A DNA stretch of 64,000 nucleotides from the NCBI RefSeq assembly GCF_022440805.1, contig NZ_JAKNTK010000001.1:2356001-2420000 (forward strand). The letters are read 5' to 3'. How positions within the stretch are numbered: the stretch's first letter is position 1; every line of letters starts with the position of its first letter. The notes under the pieces are model-generated. The model ran no database searches. It was given only the letters and a program-made list of their open reading frames with translations, and had not been told where the DNA came from. This stretch comes from Holdemania massiliensis (lineage in GTDB: Bacteria; Bacillota_I; Bacilli_A; Erysipelotrichales; Erysipelotrichaceae). Shown here piece after piece: positions 1 through 8,902 of this stretch. Made by a program: the position numbers and the translations under genes.

Positions 1-128
1 TCGTCTATCAATGAAGTAATCATACACAATCTTGTAAAAAAAGTCAATTCCTCATGTAACAGTGAAAAGCCATAAATCAAACAATCATTTCTTTTCTTTC
101 ATTCATTTACATTTCTTTCAGTGCAAAC

Positions 129-635
129 TCACTGCGAATTTCCGGATAAGATCTTTTTTTCGTAGAGCTGAAACTCCAGGCTCACATGCGGCACAATCTG
201 TTTCTGTGAAGACAGCGTCAAAAACTCTTCCCGCGTCACATTGCGGGCGGCAACGACTTCTTCCGGCTGCAGCATCAGTGCTGCAACATCAAAATCATGA
301 TCAAAGCGGTAAAGATCAACGATCGACCAGCCGCGGACAACCGTTCCGATATAGACCAGATCTTCCGGCGGACACATCAGTCCAACTTCTTCCCGCAGTT
401 CACGGCTGGCGCCTTCCCGGCTTGTTTCCCCAGCCAGAACCGATCCGCCGCTCATTTCCCACAGGCAGCCATAGGGCTTATCCGGATGCCGTTGGGTAAG
501 CAGAATCTCACCCTGCCGATTCACCGTCCAGATTTCCACGACCAGATGGTACTCCCCCTGTGCCAGGGGTACTCCGCGCGGATGCTGATGATCCAGTTTT
601 TGCCGGTCCCAGGTATAACAATCCCACATTTCCAT
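129..635 (-). CDS. NUDIX hydrolase
   Basis: Predicted NUDIX pyrophosphohydrolase of 168 residues, a usual length for a single-domain member. The full NUDIX box is visible: G64, E70, R78-E79, E82-E83 and G85, which bind the metal and diphosphate. The N-terminal part (WDCYTWDR, then GEYHLVVEIW) resembles the Idi-like/MutT-like subgroup whose substrates are often unknown, so no specific substrate can be named. It is the last gene of a leftward pair, 13 bases after the GGDEF gene, with a good ribosome site (AAAGGAGG) in that gap. The 128 bases downstream to the window edge are AT-rich and I see nothing in them. Confidence 0.88.
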   Translation of the reverse strand: MEMWDCYTWDRQKLDHQHPRGVPLAQGEYHLVVEIWTVNRQGEILLTQRHPDKPYGCLWEMSGGSVLAGETSREGASRELREEVGLMCPPEDLVYIGTVVRGWSIVDLYRFDHDFDVAALMLQPEEVVAARNVTREEFLTLSSQKQIVPHVSLEFQLYEKKILSGNSQ

Positions 636-648
636 ATTCTGACCTCCT

Positions 649-1749
649 TTAATTTACTGCAATGTGATTCTTTCCGCGGGCCTTCGCACAATACAGCGCC
701 TCATCGGCATGTCGGAAACTCTGCAGCGCGGATTCTCCGCCCTGATGTTGATGAATGCCCAGGCTGATCGTCATCGACAGCTGCGGAAACCGTGTTTTCA
801 TCCGCTGATGAAAGCGTTCCTGAAGCTTCCGCATCTGGTCCTCTGCTTCTTCGTTGTCCGTGTCGCTCAGCACCAGACAAAATTCATCGCCGCCGAAACG
901 ATACGCTGTCCCCTTTCCACAGGCTTCATTCAGCAGGCTTCCCAATTCACTTAATACCTGATCCCCGTTGAGATGACCGAGCTGATCATTGATTTGTTTG
1001 AAATCATCAATATCCAGCAAAACCAGAACATAGTTTCGCTGCATTTCCAAGTCTTCAAAGCACCGGTTCAGTGCGCTGCGGCTGCCCACTCCCGTTAAGG
1101 CATCATGGCCGACCTTCTGCTGCAGGGAAAACCGTTCCATATCATGCCGGCGGCTGATCTGCTGGCGGCGGTGCTGAAACTCCAGAAGCTCCCAGCAAGC
1201 GGCAAGCGTTCCAGCCTGAACCAAAAGACAGATCAAAATATCACTAAAATAGTAAGCCGTGACAATTTTGTCCGGATCCCAGGATGGCATAAACGCACTG
1301 AACACACACAGCACCATGCCCAGCACGGCAATCGTCACCGTCAGCCGTTTACGCTCATACAAGGTTGTCAGCAGCGTCGGCAGAACAAACATCATATATA
1401 CGGACGTAAAAGCGCCATGGATGACGGTAATCACAAAGCAAAGCAGCGTCATCGTGATTGCCACCATGCGGTCTTTTTGATTTTCTTTCCATTTGGGATT
1501 CTCAATGAACTTCCGGCAGCCCAGCACCAGCGCTCCATTGATGACGGTCGGCACCGCAACATAACGAAGCAGATAAGTTGGTACAGTACAGCTGATCAGC
1601 GATGCGGCATCCAAGACAAAGAACAGTAAAATCTCCGCCGTCGCCGTCCCGGCAGCCAAAACAGCGCAGACACGCCAATGCAGATTCCGCCAATAGGTTG
1701 AGAGCTGGCGTTCCTGTTTCTGAATTTCAACCAGAACTTTTTCTTCCAC
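649..1749 (-). CDS. Membrane GGDEF protein, putative diguanylate cyclase
   Basis: Predicted to make the second messenger c-di-GMP from two GTP at the membrane. The N-terminal half (about residues 25-190) holds several hydrophobic helices, probably six, forming an uncharacterised membrane sensor. The C-terminal GGDEF domain (about 205-366) carries an intact signature RFGGDEF, so it is probably catalytically active; I did not find a clear RxxD inhibitory site five residues upstream. No EAL or HD-GYP phosphodiesterase is present in the window. It probably shares a transcript with the NUDIX gene. The start near 1749 is followed by a basic/glutamine-rich stretch; an in-frame upstream start is also possible. 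Confidence 0.88.
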   Translation of the reverse strand: MEEKVLVEIQKQERQLSTYWRNLHWRVCAVLAAGTATAEILLFFVLDAASLISCTVPTYLLRYVAVPTVINGALVLGCRKFIENPKWKENQKDRMVAITMTLLCFVITVIHGAFTSVYMMFVLPTLLTTLYERKRLTVTIAVLGMVLCVFSAFMPSWDPDKIVTAYYFSDILICLLVQAGTLAACWELLEFQHRRQQISRRHDMERFSLQQKVGHDALTGVGSRSALNRCFEDLEMQRNYVLVLLDIDDFKQINDQLGHLNGDQVLSELGSLLNEACGKGTAYRFGGDEFCLVLSDTDNEEAEDQMRKLQERFHQRMKTRFPQLSMTISLGIHQHQGGESALQSFRHADEALYCAKARGKNHIAVN

Positions 1750-1865
1750 GCCTGAACCCTCCCGTCTTTTTTTAAGTTTATCACACTCTGCCCCCTGTCC
1801 TCAAGAAATTTTCCTGATCCTCACTTCTCGGCTGAAATCTCAAAGTCATTTTTTGGGGCTGCAAA

Positions 1866-1894
1866 ACAAAAACTGCCGGCGTTTCACCGACAGT
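1866..1894 (-). terminator. Intrinsic terminator of the solo metQ gene
   Basis: Read on the minus strand, a hairpin with arms ACTGtCGG and CCGgCAGT and a seven-base loop is followed by TTTTTG. It begins about ten bases after the metQ stop codon. Confidence 0.75.
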
Positions 1895-1903
1895 CTGCTG
1901 CAT

Positions 1904-2749
1904 TTATTTTACAGGAACAACCAAGCCGTTGTAATGCTCGCTGATATAACTGCGAATCTCATCGCTGGTCAGAACATCGATCAGAACCTGCGTCTTTGCC
2001 GATGCTTCTTCCCCTTCACGCACCGCAATGATATTGGCATAGGTCTGAGCGCCTTCGGAATCCGCTTGTTCCGAAGTCAGAAGCAGATCCGTAATCTTGG
2101 CATCCAGCGCATAGTTGCCGTTGACAATCGCAAAATCCACATCGTTCTTCGTTTGAGCCACTAAGGAAGCATCAATTTCTACAATGCTGACGTTGTATGG
2201 ATTTTCCACGATATCGACCGGCGTTGCTTTCAAGCCGACCCCATCCTTCAGTTTGATATAGCCTAAGCTTTCCAACAGCTGCAAAGCCCGTGCTTCATTG
2301 GTTCCGTCATTCGGTACGGCAAAGCTGCATCCGCCCTGTTCAATCACAGCCAGATCGCTGGAACGCCCGGCATAAATCCCTAACGGTTCAAAATGGATGC
2401 CTCCGGCAGAGACCAGGTGCGTGCCATGATCTTCGTTAAACTGTTCCAGATATGGATAATGCTGGAAATAGTTCGCATCCAGATCGCCTTGTTCCAAGGC
2501 TGTGTTCGGGGTTACATAATCCGAGAACTCAACAATTTTCAGCGTATATCCCTGCGCTTCAAATAACGGTTCAGCCTGTTCCAGAATTTCCGCATGCGGA
2601 GAGGTTGTTGCGCCAATCGTAATGACGACTTTTTCCTCAGGATCCTGCGGAGCTGCCGAAGGATCAGCAGCGGACGGTTTGGACGAACAGCCGGCGATCA
2701 GTCCGGCACACACCAACAGTGTGCTTAAGCGTTTCAAAGTTGTTTTCAT
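1904..2749 (-). CDS. metQ: Methionine-binding lipoprotein MetQ, solo copy
   Basis: Substrate-binding lipoprotein of a methionine ABC importer, anchored outside the cell membrane (281 residues, normal for the NLPA/MetQ family). A lipobox LIAGC places the lipidated Cys at residue 21. Family hallmarks include VTPNTALEQGDLDANYFQHY and the motif FAVPNDGTNEARAL. It is transcribed alone, behind its own methionine T-box leader, and downstream of the metN-metI-metQ unit, whose own binding protein is clearly different in sequence. It probably feeds the same MetNI transporter, possibly with different ligand preference (D-Met, Met sulfoxide or dipeptide); this last point is inference. Confidence 0.92.
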   Translation of the reverse strand: MKTTLKRLSTLLVCAGLIAGCSSKPSAADPSAAPQDPEEKVVITIGATTSPHAEILEQAEPLFEAQGYTLKIVEFSDYVTPNTALEQGDLDANYFQHYPYLEQFNEDHGTHLVSAGGIHFEPLGIYAGRSSDLAVIEQGGCSFAVPNDGTNEARALQLLESLGYIKLKDGVGLKATPVDIVENPYNVSIVEIDASLVAQTKNDVDFAIVNGNYALDAKITDLLLTSEQADSEGAQTYANIIAVREGEEASAKTQVLIDVLTSDEIRSYISEHYNGLVVPVK

Positions 2750-2773
2750 CTTGATTTCTCCTTTAAATTTTTA

Positions 2774-3062
2774 TAACAAAAGGCTCCCATCCTTGATTAA
2801 GGACGGAAGCCTCCGTGTTACCACCTTTATTTGCCAAACCCTCACGGATTCAGCCTCATTCAGTTCTGTCTTTTGATGAAGAAGAACTGCATCGCGCTAA
2901 CGGGCGACTCCCGTCGGCAGCTACCCCTGAAATTTCAGGCTCGCGGCCGCGGCTTGCAGACCATGTTCCAACGGTTTTCCCTTCGGCCTTTCACCCTCTG
3001 CCGATCGCTTTTTCAGTTCTTCCCGCTGTACTCTTCTGCGCACTGCCTTGACTATTCTTATT
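2774..3062 (-). promoter_or_regulatory. T-box leader, methionine specifier (solo metQ)
   Basis: A tRNA-sensing leader that lets transcription into metQ proceed when uncharged tRNA-Met binds. The T-box core reads AAGGTGGTAACACGG on the minus strand (near 2811-2827), matching the antiterminator bulge that pairs with the tRNA acceptor end. Just after it lies the competing terminator, with GGCTTCCGTCCTT pairing to AAGGATGGGAGCC and then a short T-run. A GGGTGAAAGG stretch fits the stem I distal loop. The probable specifier codon is ATG at 2964-2962, in GGAACATGG, followed by a purine as expected. The 5' limit is approximate and no convincing promoter was found, so readthrough from the upstream metQ is possible. 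Confidence 0.85.
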
Positions 3063-3102
3063 TTCAAGTTCCTTTTTCTATTTTTCGGAAATCTGACGAA
3101 GC

Positions 3103-3933
3103 TTATTTCCAAGCTGGAATCAGAGCGCCATCATACTGATCATTGATGATCTGCGCCACGGCATCCGTCTGGAACAGTTCGCAGATTTTCTTATATACCG
3201 CATCATCCTTATCCGCCGTACGGGCCGCAATGATATTGATATAGGGATTGTCTGAGCCTTCCTGCACCGTTTCCATAAAGATCGAATCCTTATTTGGAGA
3301 TAATCCGGAGTCAATCGCAATCGTACCGTTGATGAAGCCCGCGGTCACATCCGGCAGAATGCTTGGAATCGTATTGGCTTCAATTTCGATCAGTTCAATG
3401 TTGACGTTGTACTTAGTAATATCGGTCACCGACGGCGTATAGCCTTTGGACGGATCCACTTCCAGATAGCCTAAGCTTTCTAGCAGCTTGATCGCCCGGC
3501 CGCCGTTGGTAAGATCTGAGGCAATCGCGATCTTATCGCCGTCCTGAATTTCATCAATACTTGTAATTTTCTTGGAATACAGACTTAACGGTGCTAATAC
3601 CGTTTCGCCGATGGCCGTCAGATCATAGCCGTTGGCTTCACAATCCTTATCAAAGTAAGCGTAGTGCTGGAAGCTGTCAATATCAATATCGCCGGCGGCC
3701 AGGGCTTTGTTGACCATCGCATAATCACTGAACGTGACAAATTCAATCGTGACGTTGTCCTTTGCCATTTCATCAATGATCGGCTGCCAATATTCATTGT
3801 TTTCTCCGATCACGCCAACCTTGACCGTCCGGGCTTCCTGGCCTTCCGGTGTAGAATTGGAATTTCCTTTTGGTGCTGAGCTGCAGCCGGCAAGAACCAG
3901 TGCGGCCAATAAACAACATAATAATTTTTTCAT
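3103..3933 (-). CDS. metQ: Methionine-binding lipoprotein MetQ of the metNIQ operon
   Basis: Extracytoplasmic binding component of the methionine importer. I chose the start at 3933, giving 276 residues, because it has a strong ribosome site (AAGGGGGAA) in the gap after metI and is directly followed by a signal peptide with lipobox VLAGC (Cys 17); a longer reading frame would put 16 residues of metI overlap before the signal. The NLPA-family motif MVNKALAAGDIDIDSFQHY is visible. The gene starts 13 bases after metI. The leader of the solo metQ begins about 40 bases after its stop, so the two metQ copies sit in tandem. Confidence 0.92.
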   Translation of the reverse strand: MKKLLCCLLAALVLAGCSSAPKGNSNSTPEGQEARTVKVGVIGENNEYWQPIIDEMAKDNVTIEFVTFSDYAMVNKALAAGDIDIDSFQHYAYFDKDCEANGYDLTAIGETVLAPLSLYSKKITSIDEIQDGDKIAIASDLTNGGRAIKLLESLGYLEVDPSKGYTPSVTDITKYNVNIELIEIEANTIPSILPDVTAGFINGTIAIDSGLSPNKDSIFMETVQEGSDNPYINIIAARTADKDDAVYKKICELFQTDAVAQIINDQYDGALIPAWK

Positions 3934-3946
3934 TTTCTTTTCCCCC

Positions 3947-4618
3947 TTAATGTGTTGTTTTCTTGATGATAACGTCCCCAATCGCCTGAGCGACGGTAAC
4001 GAGAATCAAAATAATCAGAATCGTAACCCAGATGACATCCGGTTCGCTGCGTTGATGACCGTAGCGAATCGCAAAGTCGCCTAACCCGCCGGCGCCGACA
4101 ACGCCCGCCATCGCCGTCAATCCGATTAACGAGATGAACGTGATCGTCGTTGCCCGGGCAATCGCAGGAATCGACTCTTTCAGATAGACCCGAAAGATGA
4201 TCTGCAGCGGAGAATCCCCCATCGCCTGAGCAGCCTCAATCAGACCGCCGTCCACTTCGGCCAGCGCCAGTTCAATCTGACGGGAGAAAAACGGCACCGT
4301 TCCGATAATCAGCGGGATAATCGCCCCTTTGACGCCGATGCCCGTTCCCATGATCGCCCGCGACAGGAATAACGTCGCCGGCACCAGGATAATAAACGGA
4401 ATTGAACGCAGGATGTTGATGATCTTATCCAAAATCCAGTAAACCGGATGGCATTCCATGATGCCCCCTCTGCGGGTGACGATCAGGATGACCCCGAAGA
4501 ACAGACCGAGGATGAAGGAGATGGAACCCGACCAGCCCATCATCTGAAACGTTTCCAGAATACTTTGGATCAGCTTGGGAATCTTAACCATGACATTGGG
4601 AATTAATTGTTCCAGCAT
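3947..4618 (-). CDS. metI: Methionine ABC transporter permease MetI
   Basis: Integral membrane subunit of the methionine importer (223 residues, normal). About five membrane helices are evident, and the EAA coupling loop reads EAAQAMGDSPLQIIFRVYL around residues 135-155, the site that contacts MetN. The C-terminal stretch GAGGLGDFAIRYGHQR is typical of MetI. Its start overlaps the end of metN by 16 bases, and metQ follows 13 bases later, so the three subunits are made from one transcript. Confidence 0.95.
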   Translation of the reverse strand: MLEQLIPNVMVKIPKLIQSILETFQMMGWSGSISFILGLFFGVILIVTRRGGIMECHPVYWILDKIINILRSIPFIILVPATLFLSRAIMGTGIGVKGAIIPLIIGTVPFFSRQIELALAEVDGGLIEAAQAMGDSPLQIIFRVYLKESIPAIARATTITFISLIGLTAMAGVVGAGGLGDFAIRYGHQRSEPDVIWVTILIILILVTVAQAIGDVIIKKTTH

Positions 4619-5643
4619 TTCAGCACCTCCACTTCAATGTTGTAATGCTTGAGCTCAGCTTCCGCCTTGCGCATCGCTTCCTCACTGCCTTCCAGCATGA
4701 CGATCAAACTGCCCAAGGCCGCCTGCTGGATCACTTCGACGTTGCCGAACACGATGTTGCAGACAACGTCATATTTTTTTGACAGCTGCGAAATCAGCGC
4801 TTCCTTGGTTTCTTGAGCGCCATAAGTCAACTTCAATAACCGCTGGCCTTTGTGCAGCTGGACGATTTCCGCGCCGTTGTCGATCAGCTCGTAAATCTTA
4901 GTAATCGGATTGGTGGAATTGATGAAATCCATCGTCATCTGCGCTTTCGGATGCGAGAAGATATCGAGAATGTTGCCGGTTTCAACAACCTTGCCCAGTT
5001 CCATGACCGCTACTCGATTGCAGATTTCCTTGATCACAGCCATCTCATGCGTAATCAGAACAATCGTAATCCCCAGCTTCTGATTGACTTCCTTTAACAG
5101 CTTGAGGATGCTGGAAGTCGTCTGCGGATCCAATGCGCTGGTTGCTTCATCGCACAGCAGCACTTTCGGATCGTTGGCCAAGGCCCGGGCGATCGCAACA
5201 CGCTGTTTCTGTCCGCCGGACAGCTCGGAAGGATAAGCGTTCAGCTTTTCACTCAAGCCGACCAGTTCCAGCAAATCCTTCACCTTTTTATCGATCTGCG
5301 CCTTAGTCAGCTTGCTTCCCTTTAATGGATAGGCAATGTTCTGATACACCGTGCGCGAACGCATCAGATTAAAGTGCTGGAAGATCATGCCGATCTTCTT
5401 GCGGATTTTGCGCAGCTCGGTTTCTTTCAGCTTTGTGATATCGACGCCGTCAATCCGTACCTGACCGGAAGTCGGCCGTTCCAGCAGATTGATGCAGCGG
5501 ACCAGCGTGGATTTGCCAGCCCCGGAAAAACCGATAATACCGAAGATATCCCCGTCTTCGATTCTCAGATTGACATCTTTGCAGGCCTCGACATTCAGGT
5601 CCTTTGTCGTAAATGTTTTATTGACTCCGACCAGTTCTATCAT
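4603..5643 (-). CDS. metN: Methionine ABC transporter ATP-binding protein MetN
   Basis: ATPase subunit that powers methionine import. Walker A is GFSGAGKST (residues 39-47), the ABC signature LSGGQ is at 141-145, and Walker B VLLCDE follows at about 161-166. Residues 265-346 form the NIL/ACT-like C-terminal domain which in E. coli MetN binds intracellular methionine and shuts down transport, so allosteric trans-inhibition is likely on top of the T-box control. It is the first gene of the operon, just behind a T-box leader. Confidence 0.96.
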   Translation of the reverse strand: MIELVGVNKTFTTKDLNVEACKDVNLRIEDGDIFGIIGFSGAGKSTLVRCINLLERPTSGQVRIDGVDITKLKETELRKIRKKIGMIFQHFNLMRSRTVYQNIAYPLKGSKLTKAQIDKKVKDLLELVGLSEKLNAYPSELSGGQKQRVAIARALANDPKVLLCDEATSALDPQTTSSILKLLKEVNQKLGITIVLITHEMAVIKEICNRVAVMELGKVVETGNILDIFSHPKAQMTMDFINSTNPITKIYELIDNGAEIVQLHKGQRLLKLTYGAQETKEALISQLSKKYDVVCNIVFGNVEVIQQAALGSLIVMLEGSEEAMRKAEAELKHYNIEVEVLKCWNN

Positions 5644-5663
5644 TTTCCTCTTCCTTCCTTAAA

Positions 5664-5936
5664 ATAAAAACTCCCGTCCCCAACAAGGACGAGAGTTGAT
5701 TTCCCGTGTTACCACCTTAATTTACAGTCCGCTCACGCTGACTGCCTCTTCCGGTACGCGTTTGTTCAACGTTATACCGTATCACGTTAACGGGTGAATC
5801 CGTCATAGCCTAAGTTTCCCTCGGTATGCAGCTCCAAGACCATTTTCACAACGATTTTCACTGCCCTTTTTCAGCATCCGGGCTCTCTGTCCAGTTTCCA
5901 TCGAAGTTACTATTCTTTTCAAAGCCTTTGTTTATG
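5664..5936 (-). promoter_or_regulatory. T-box leader, methionine specifier (metNIQ)
   Basis: Second tRNA-Met-responsive leader of the locus. The minus strand shows the same core, AAGGTGGTAACACGGG, around 5703-5718, followed by a terminator in which ACTCTCGTCCTTG pairs with GGGGACGGGAGT and runs into TTTTTATTTT. The likely specifier is ATG at 5843-5841 in GAAAATGGTCTTGG; the ATGGTCT neighbourhood is shared with the other T-box. The 5' end is set by the promoter just upstream. A SAM riboswitch was considered and excluded by the T-box core. Confidence 0.88.
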
Positions 5937-5942
5937 TACCTG

Positions 5943-5971
5943 ATTATAGTTCACTCTTTTTACAGAGTCAA
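5943..5971 (-). promoter_or_regulatory. Sigma-A promoter of metNIQ
   Basis: On the minus strand, TTGACT and TATAAT are separated by 17 bases, near the consensus. Initiation about seven bases downstream gives a leader that matches the T-box extent. The next 110 bases up to the PHP gene stop contain nothing else I can identify. Confidence 0.85.
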
Positions 5972-6081
5972 TCTTTTTTTCAAATTTTTCTTCAGTTTCA
6001 TGTCAAAGCTTGCAGAAACCCGCTGTCCAATTTACACAAAATCTGAACAGGACCTGACTTCTGCCCATTTTTTAAGCAGCC

Positions 6082-6801
6082 TTACAAGACATCCAGACCC
6101 AAGTATTCACGAATCAGCTCCGGATTGGAATTGACAATCAGCGAAGCCGGCAGCTGTGCAGCTGCACAGACTTCCTCGCAGCGCTGAAACTGTCCGATTG
6201 CATCGCAATAGTGAGCGTCGCTGCCAAACAGTACCGGAACGTTGTGCTGCTTGCAATATTGCAGCATCCCCAGCATATTCTCACGGCCGCCGACGCGGGA
6301 GCTTTTCGGATTCATCGAGGAATTGTTGACCTCAATTAAGGTATGCGTTTCTTTGCAGGCCAGAACCACCGCTTCCTGATCAATCGGATAGCGGGAGTCA
6401 TCCGGATGGCCCAGGATTTTGACAAAGGGATTATGCACGGCGTTGATCATCGCCTGGGTATTTTCAGCTTCGGTGTGATGGGGGCCGAAGCAGGGAACAT
6501 GCAGCGATGCAATCGCATAATCGAGCATTTTCAGCGTGCTTTCATCGAGATCCACATGACCTTCTACATCCATAATGTTGAGTTCCGCGCCTTTCAAGAC
6601 CCGAATCCCCTGTACCAAATCCGGTACGACATGAAGATTACGGAAGTAGAACAAATGCGTGGAGCCCGGCATTTTCGGGGCATGATCGCTGATCCCGTAA
6701 ATTTTTAGACCGTGCTGCTTCGCGGCTGCAATATTTTCGTTCAGCGTGCTGTAAGCATGACCGCTGACAACGGTATGGGTATGCAGATCCAAATAAATCA
6801 T
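6082..6801 (-). CDS. PHP-domain phosphoesterase (YcdX-like)
   Basis: Metal-dependent hydrolase of the PHP family, 239 residues, close to the YcdX-type phosphatases (about 245). Metal-binding motifs are visible in order: DLHTHT (His7, His9), GISDHAP, an internal GHPDDSRYP and the C-terminal LFGSDAHYCDAIG. These supply the trinuclear metal site. The natural substrate is unknown; members hydrolyse phosphomonoesters in vitro. It overlaps the 3' end of the preceding serine hydrolase gene by four bases (ATGA), so the two are translationally coupled. Confidence 0.88.
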   Translation of the reverse strand: MIYLDLHTHTVVSGHAYSTLNENIAAAKQHGLKIYGISDHAPKMPGSTHLFYFRNLHVVPDLVQGIRVLKGAELNIMDVEGHVDLDESTLKMLDYAIASLHVPCFGPHHTEAENTQAMINAVHNPFVKILGHPDDSRYPIDQEAVVLACKETHTLIEVNNSSMNPKSSRVGGRENMLGMLQYCKQHNVPVLFGSDAHYCDAIGQFQRCEEVCAAAQLPASLIVNSNPELIREYLGLDVL

Positions 6802-8714
6802 GCGTTGTCCTCCATATACTGCAGACTGATTTTACTGTTGAGTTCACCAAAGAAGCCAATCCGCTTGCCGCGCAAAGACGAGGGCAGCTGGCTGGAAAGC
6901 ATGCTGTCAAATTCAACCTGACCGTTTTCATCCAGAACCACGACTCGGGCTACCCCGTCGATCTTCAATGTATCCAGCTGGGCGGCACCGATATACCAGT
7001 GAATGAGCGGATCGCGCAGCGTCATTTCGCGGACGTCAAGCTGCGGAAGATTCTCACAGAGGACATAATGATACTGACCGTTTTGAATGGAACCGTCAGC
7101 CAGCCACAGTACACTGGACATCTCGCGGGAATAGTTGCCTGGAATTTCAAGTGCAGGGACAGCTTCGTAATCATTGACGATTCTTAACGGATACGGAGCC
7201 AAAAGCAGATCATCATAACCCTTTTCCATCTGCACGGTAAAGGTCATCGGCACATTGCCCAGAGTCCGCTGCTGCAGGTATTCGTTGTCCATGATCCAGG
7301 TTTTGCCGGCCAAGCTCTGCCAGCCGCTGACTTTTCCTGACGGCTTCAGCTTCTGCATGAAAACCTGACGCTCTTCCTGTTGTGCGGCCGCACAGCCGGG
7401 CTGCTGGTAAACGAGATATAATTCATCTCCCTGCGGCACAAAACCAATTTTTAATGCTTCTCTTTTAAACACCTGGGTTCCGGTCGGGGCAACAAACAAA
7501 CCATGATCTTCCTTCAAGCCGGAAGCTTCAGTGCGCCATCCGCCGCCAGCTTCACGAACTTCCAGCGTCAGATCGCCGTGTTCAAAACGCGCCCGCACAA
7601 CCTGATCTTTATTCCCATACAGGCCGGTAATTTCGACCGGATGTACGACCGTTTTCATGGCCGCCAACGGCACCGCTTCAAATTCGGCACCCTGAGCCTT
7701 GAGAATCTCAAAGACCAGCTCTTGATTCAGTTGGGAAGCACTGCCTTCCTCGGTACACAAAACCACCGCGGCGCTCAGCTGACAGTCAGGAATAAGAAGG
7801 GAATGCGAATTGAAGCCAAAGGTCGAACCCGACTTGCACAGTGCCTGTTTCTTAAAGCCTTCAAACAACCGCATTGATACACAGTCCCAGCCCAGACCAT
7901 ACCGTTCTGTCGTATTGTCCGCAACAACTAACCCCTGCGGCTGCTGATCACGGTTCATTTCCGCCAAGCCCTCTGCATCAACCAGTTTTCCCTCGCGTAG
8001 CGCGTCTAGGAAAAGGCACAGATCTGAAGCCGTGCTGTAAATGCCGCCGGAGCCGATGCCATTGACATATTCCTGCGGAAAATCCAGATCAAACGGCGAT
8101 TTAGCCTTGATGATTTTGCCGTCCATGATTTCATGGATCGGAAAATCCGTATGTTCCATGCCTAACGGTTCCAGAATTCTTTCATAAATAAAGGAGGAAT
8201 AGCTCTGACCGCTGATGACTTCAATCAAAAGTTCAGCCAGCGAAAATCCATCGTTACAGTAAACGCTGAACTTGCCCGGCTGATCTTTCAGCTTGCTTAC
8301 TGCGGCGTATTCAATTTCTTCCTTGAGATGATTGCGGTTGCGGGCGTTGGCATATTTGCCTTTGAAGCAGTTGCCCGGCAGGCCGCTGCTGTGGTTCAGC
8401 AGCATCCGCACGGTAATATTTTTATACCGTGCATCCGGCATTTTGAACATCGGCAGTTTTTTATAAACCGGCTCATCGAGCGTCAGTTTGCCTTCCTGCA
8501 CCAGCATCATCACGGCTGTTGTGGTCAGCATCTTGCTGATGGAGCCGATTGAAAACATCGTTTTTGCCGTAATCTTAGCCCCTTTTGACGCAGTTTTACC
8601 GCTGCGGTAATGATAGATTTCCACGCCCTGCTGATGCACGGCAACATCCATTGCGCGGACAGAATGTTCGGTAAAAAAGGCTTCGCACAAAGCGTCCAGC
8701 TTTTGATTTTCCAT
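6798..8714 (-). CDS. Serine beta-lactamase-like hydrolase with C-terminal extension
   Basis: A 638-residue class C beta-lactamase/penicillin-binding-protein-like enzyme. The catalytic triad motifs are present: SISK (58-61, nucleophile Ser58), YCN (152-154) and KSG (294-296). The first 350 residues form the hydrolase; the remaining ~290 residues are beta-rich extension without motifs I recognise. No signal peptide is seen, so it is probably cytoplasmic, arguing against a wall-modifying role and for a peptidase or esterase on small metabolites. A good ribosome site (GAGGAGG) precedes the ATG. It is coupled to the downstream PHP phosphatase. Confidence 0.85.
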   Translation of the reverse strand: MENQKLDALCEAFFTEHSVRAMDVAVHQQGVEIYHYRSGKTASKGAKITAKTMFSIGSISKMLTTTAVMMLVQEGKLTLDEPVYKKLPMFKMPDARYKNITVRMLLNHSSGLPGNCFKGKYANARNRNHLKEEIEYAAVSKLKDQPGKFSVYCNDGFSLAELLIEVISGQSYSSFIYERILEPLGMEHTDFPIHEIMDGKIIKAKSPFDLDFPQEYVNGIGSGGIYSTASDLCLFLDALREGKLVDAEGLAEMNRDQQPQGLVVADNTTERYGLGWDCVSMRLFEGFKKQALCKSGSTFGFNSHSLLIPDCQLSAAVVLCTEEGSASQLNQELVFEILKAQGAEFEAVPLAAMKTVVHPVEITGLYGNKDQVVRARFEHGDLTLEVREAGGGWRTEASGLKEDHGLFVAPTGTQVFKREALKIGFVPQGDELYLVYQQPGCAAAQQEERQVFMQKLKPSGKVSGWQSLAGKTWIMDNEYLQQRTLGNVPMTFTVQMEKGYDDLLLAPYPLRIVNDYEAVPALEIPGNYSREMSSVLWLADGSIQNGQYHYVLCENLPQLDVREMTLRDPLIHWYIGAAQLDTLKIDGVARVVVLDENGQVEFDSMLSSQLPSSLRGKRIGFFGELNSKISLQYMEDNA

Positions 8715-8902
8715 TGAGTTCCTCCTCTTTTTCTATTTTCAGTATTCCTCAGCATCAAGCTGGAAATACATTGAAGTCCAAAGACCTATTTATTATACTT
8801 GGTTTACGCTTAAATCACAACCAGCCGAAAGCGTTTCCGCAGGATTTTCGGGATGATTTTTACCGGAGTTCTTAGTATAATAAAGACCATGAGGTGAACG
8901 GT

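Noticed and set aside
2774..5936. SAM riboswitches at the methionine transport genes
   Set aside because: Both leaders have the T-box core GGTGGTAACACG and the antiterminator/terminator pair; no S-box features were found.
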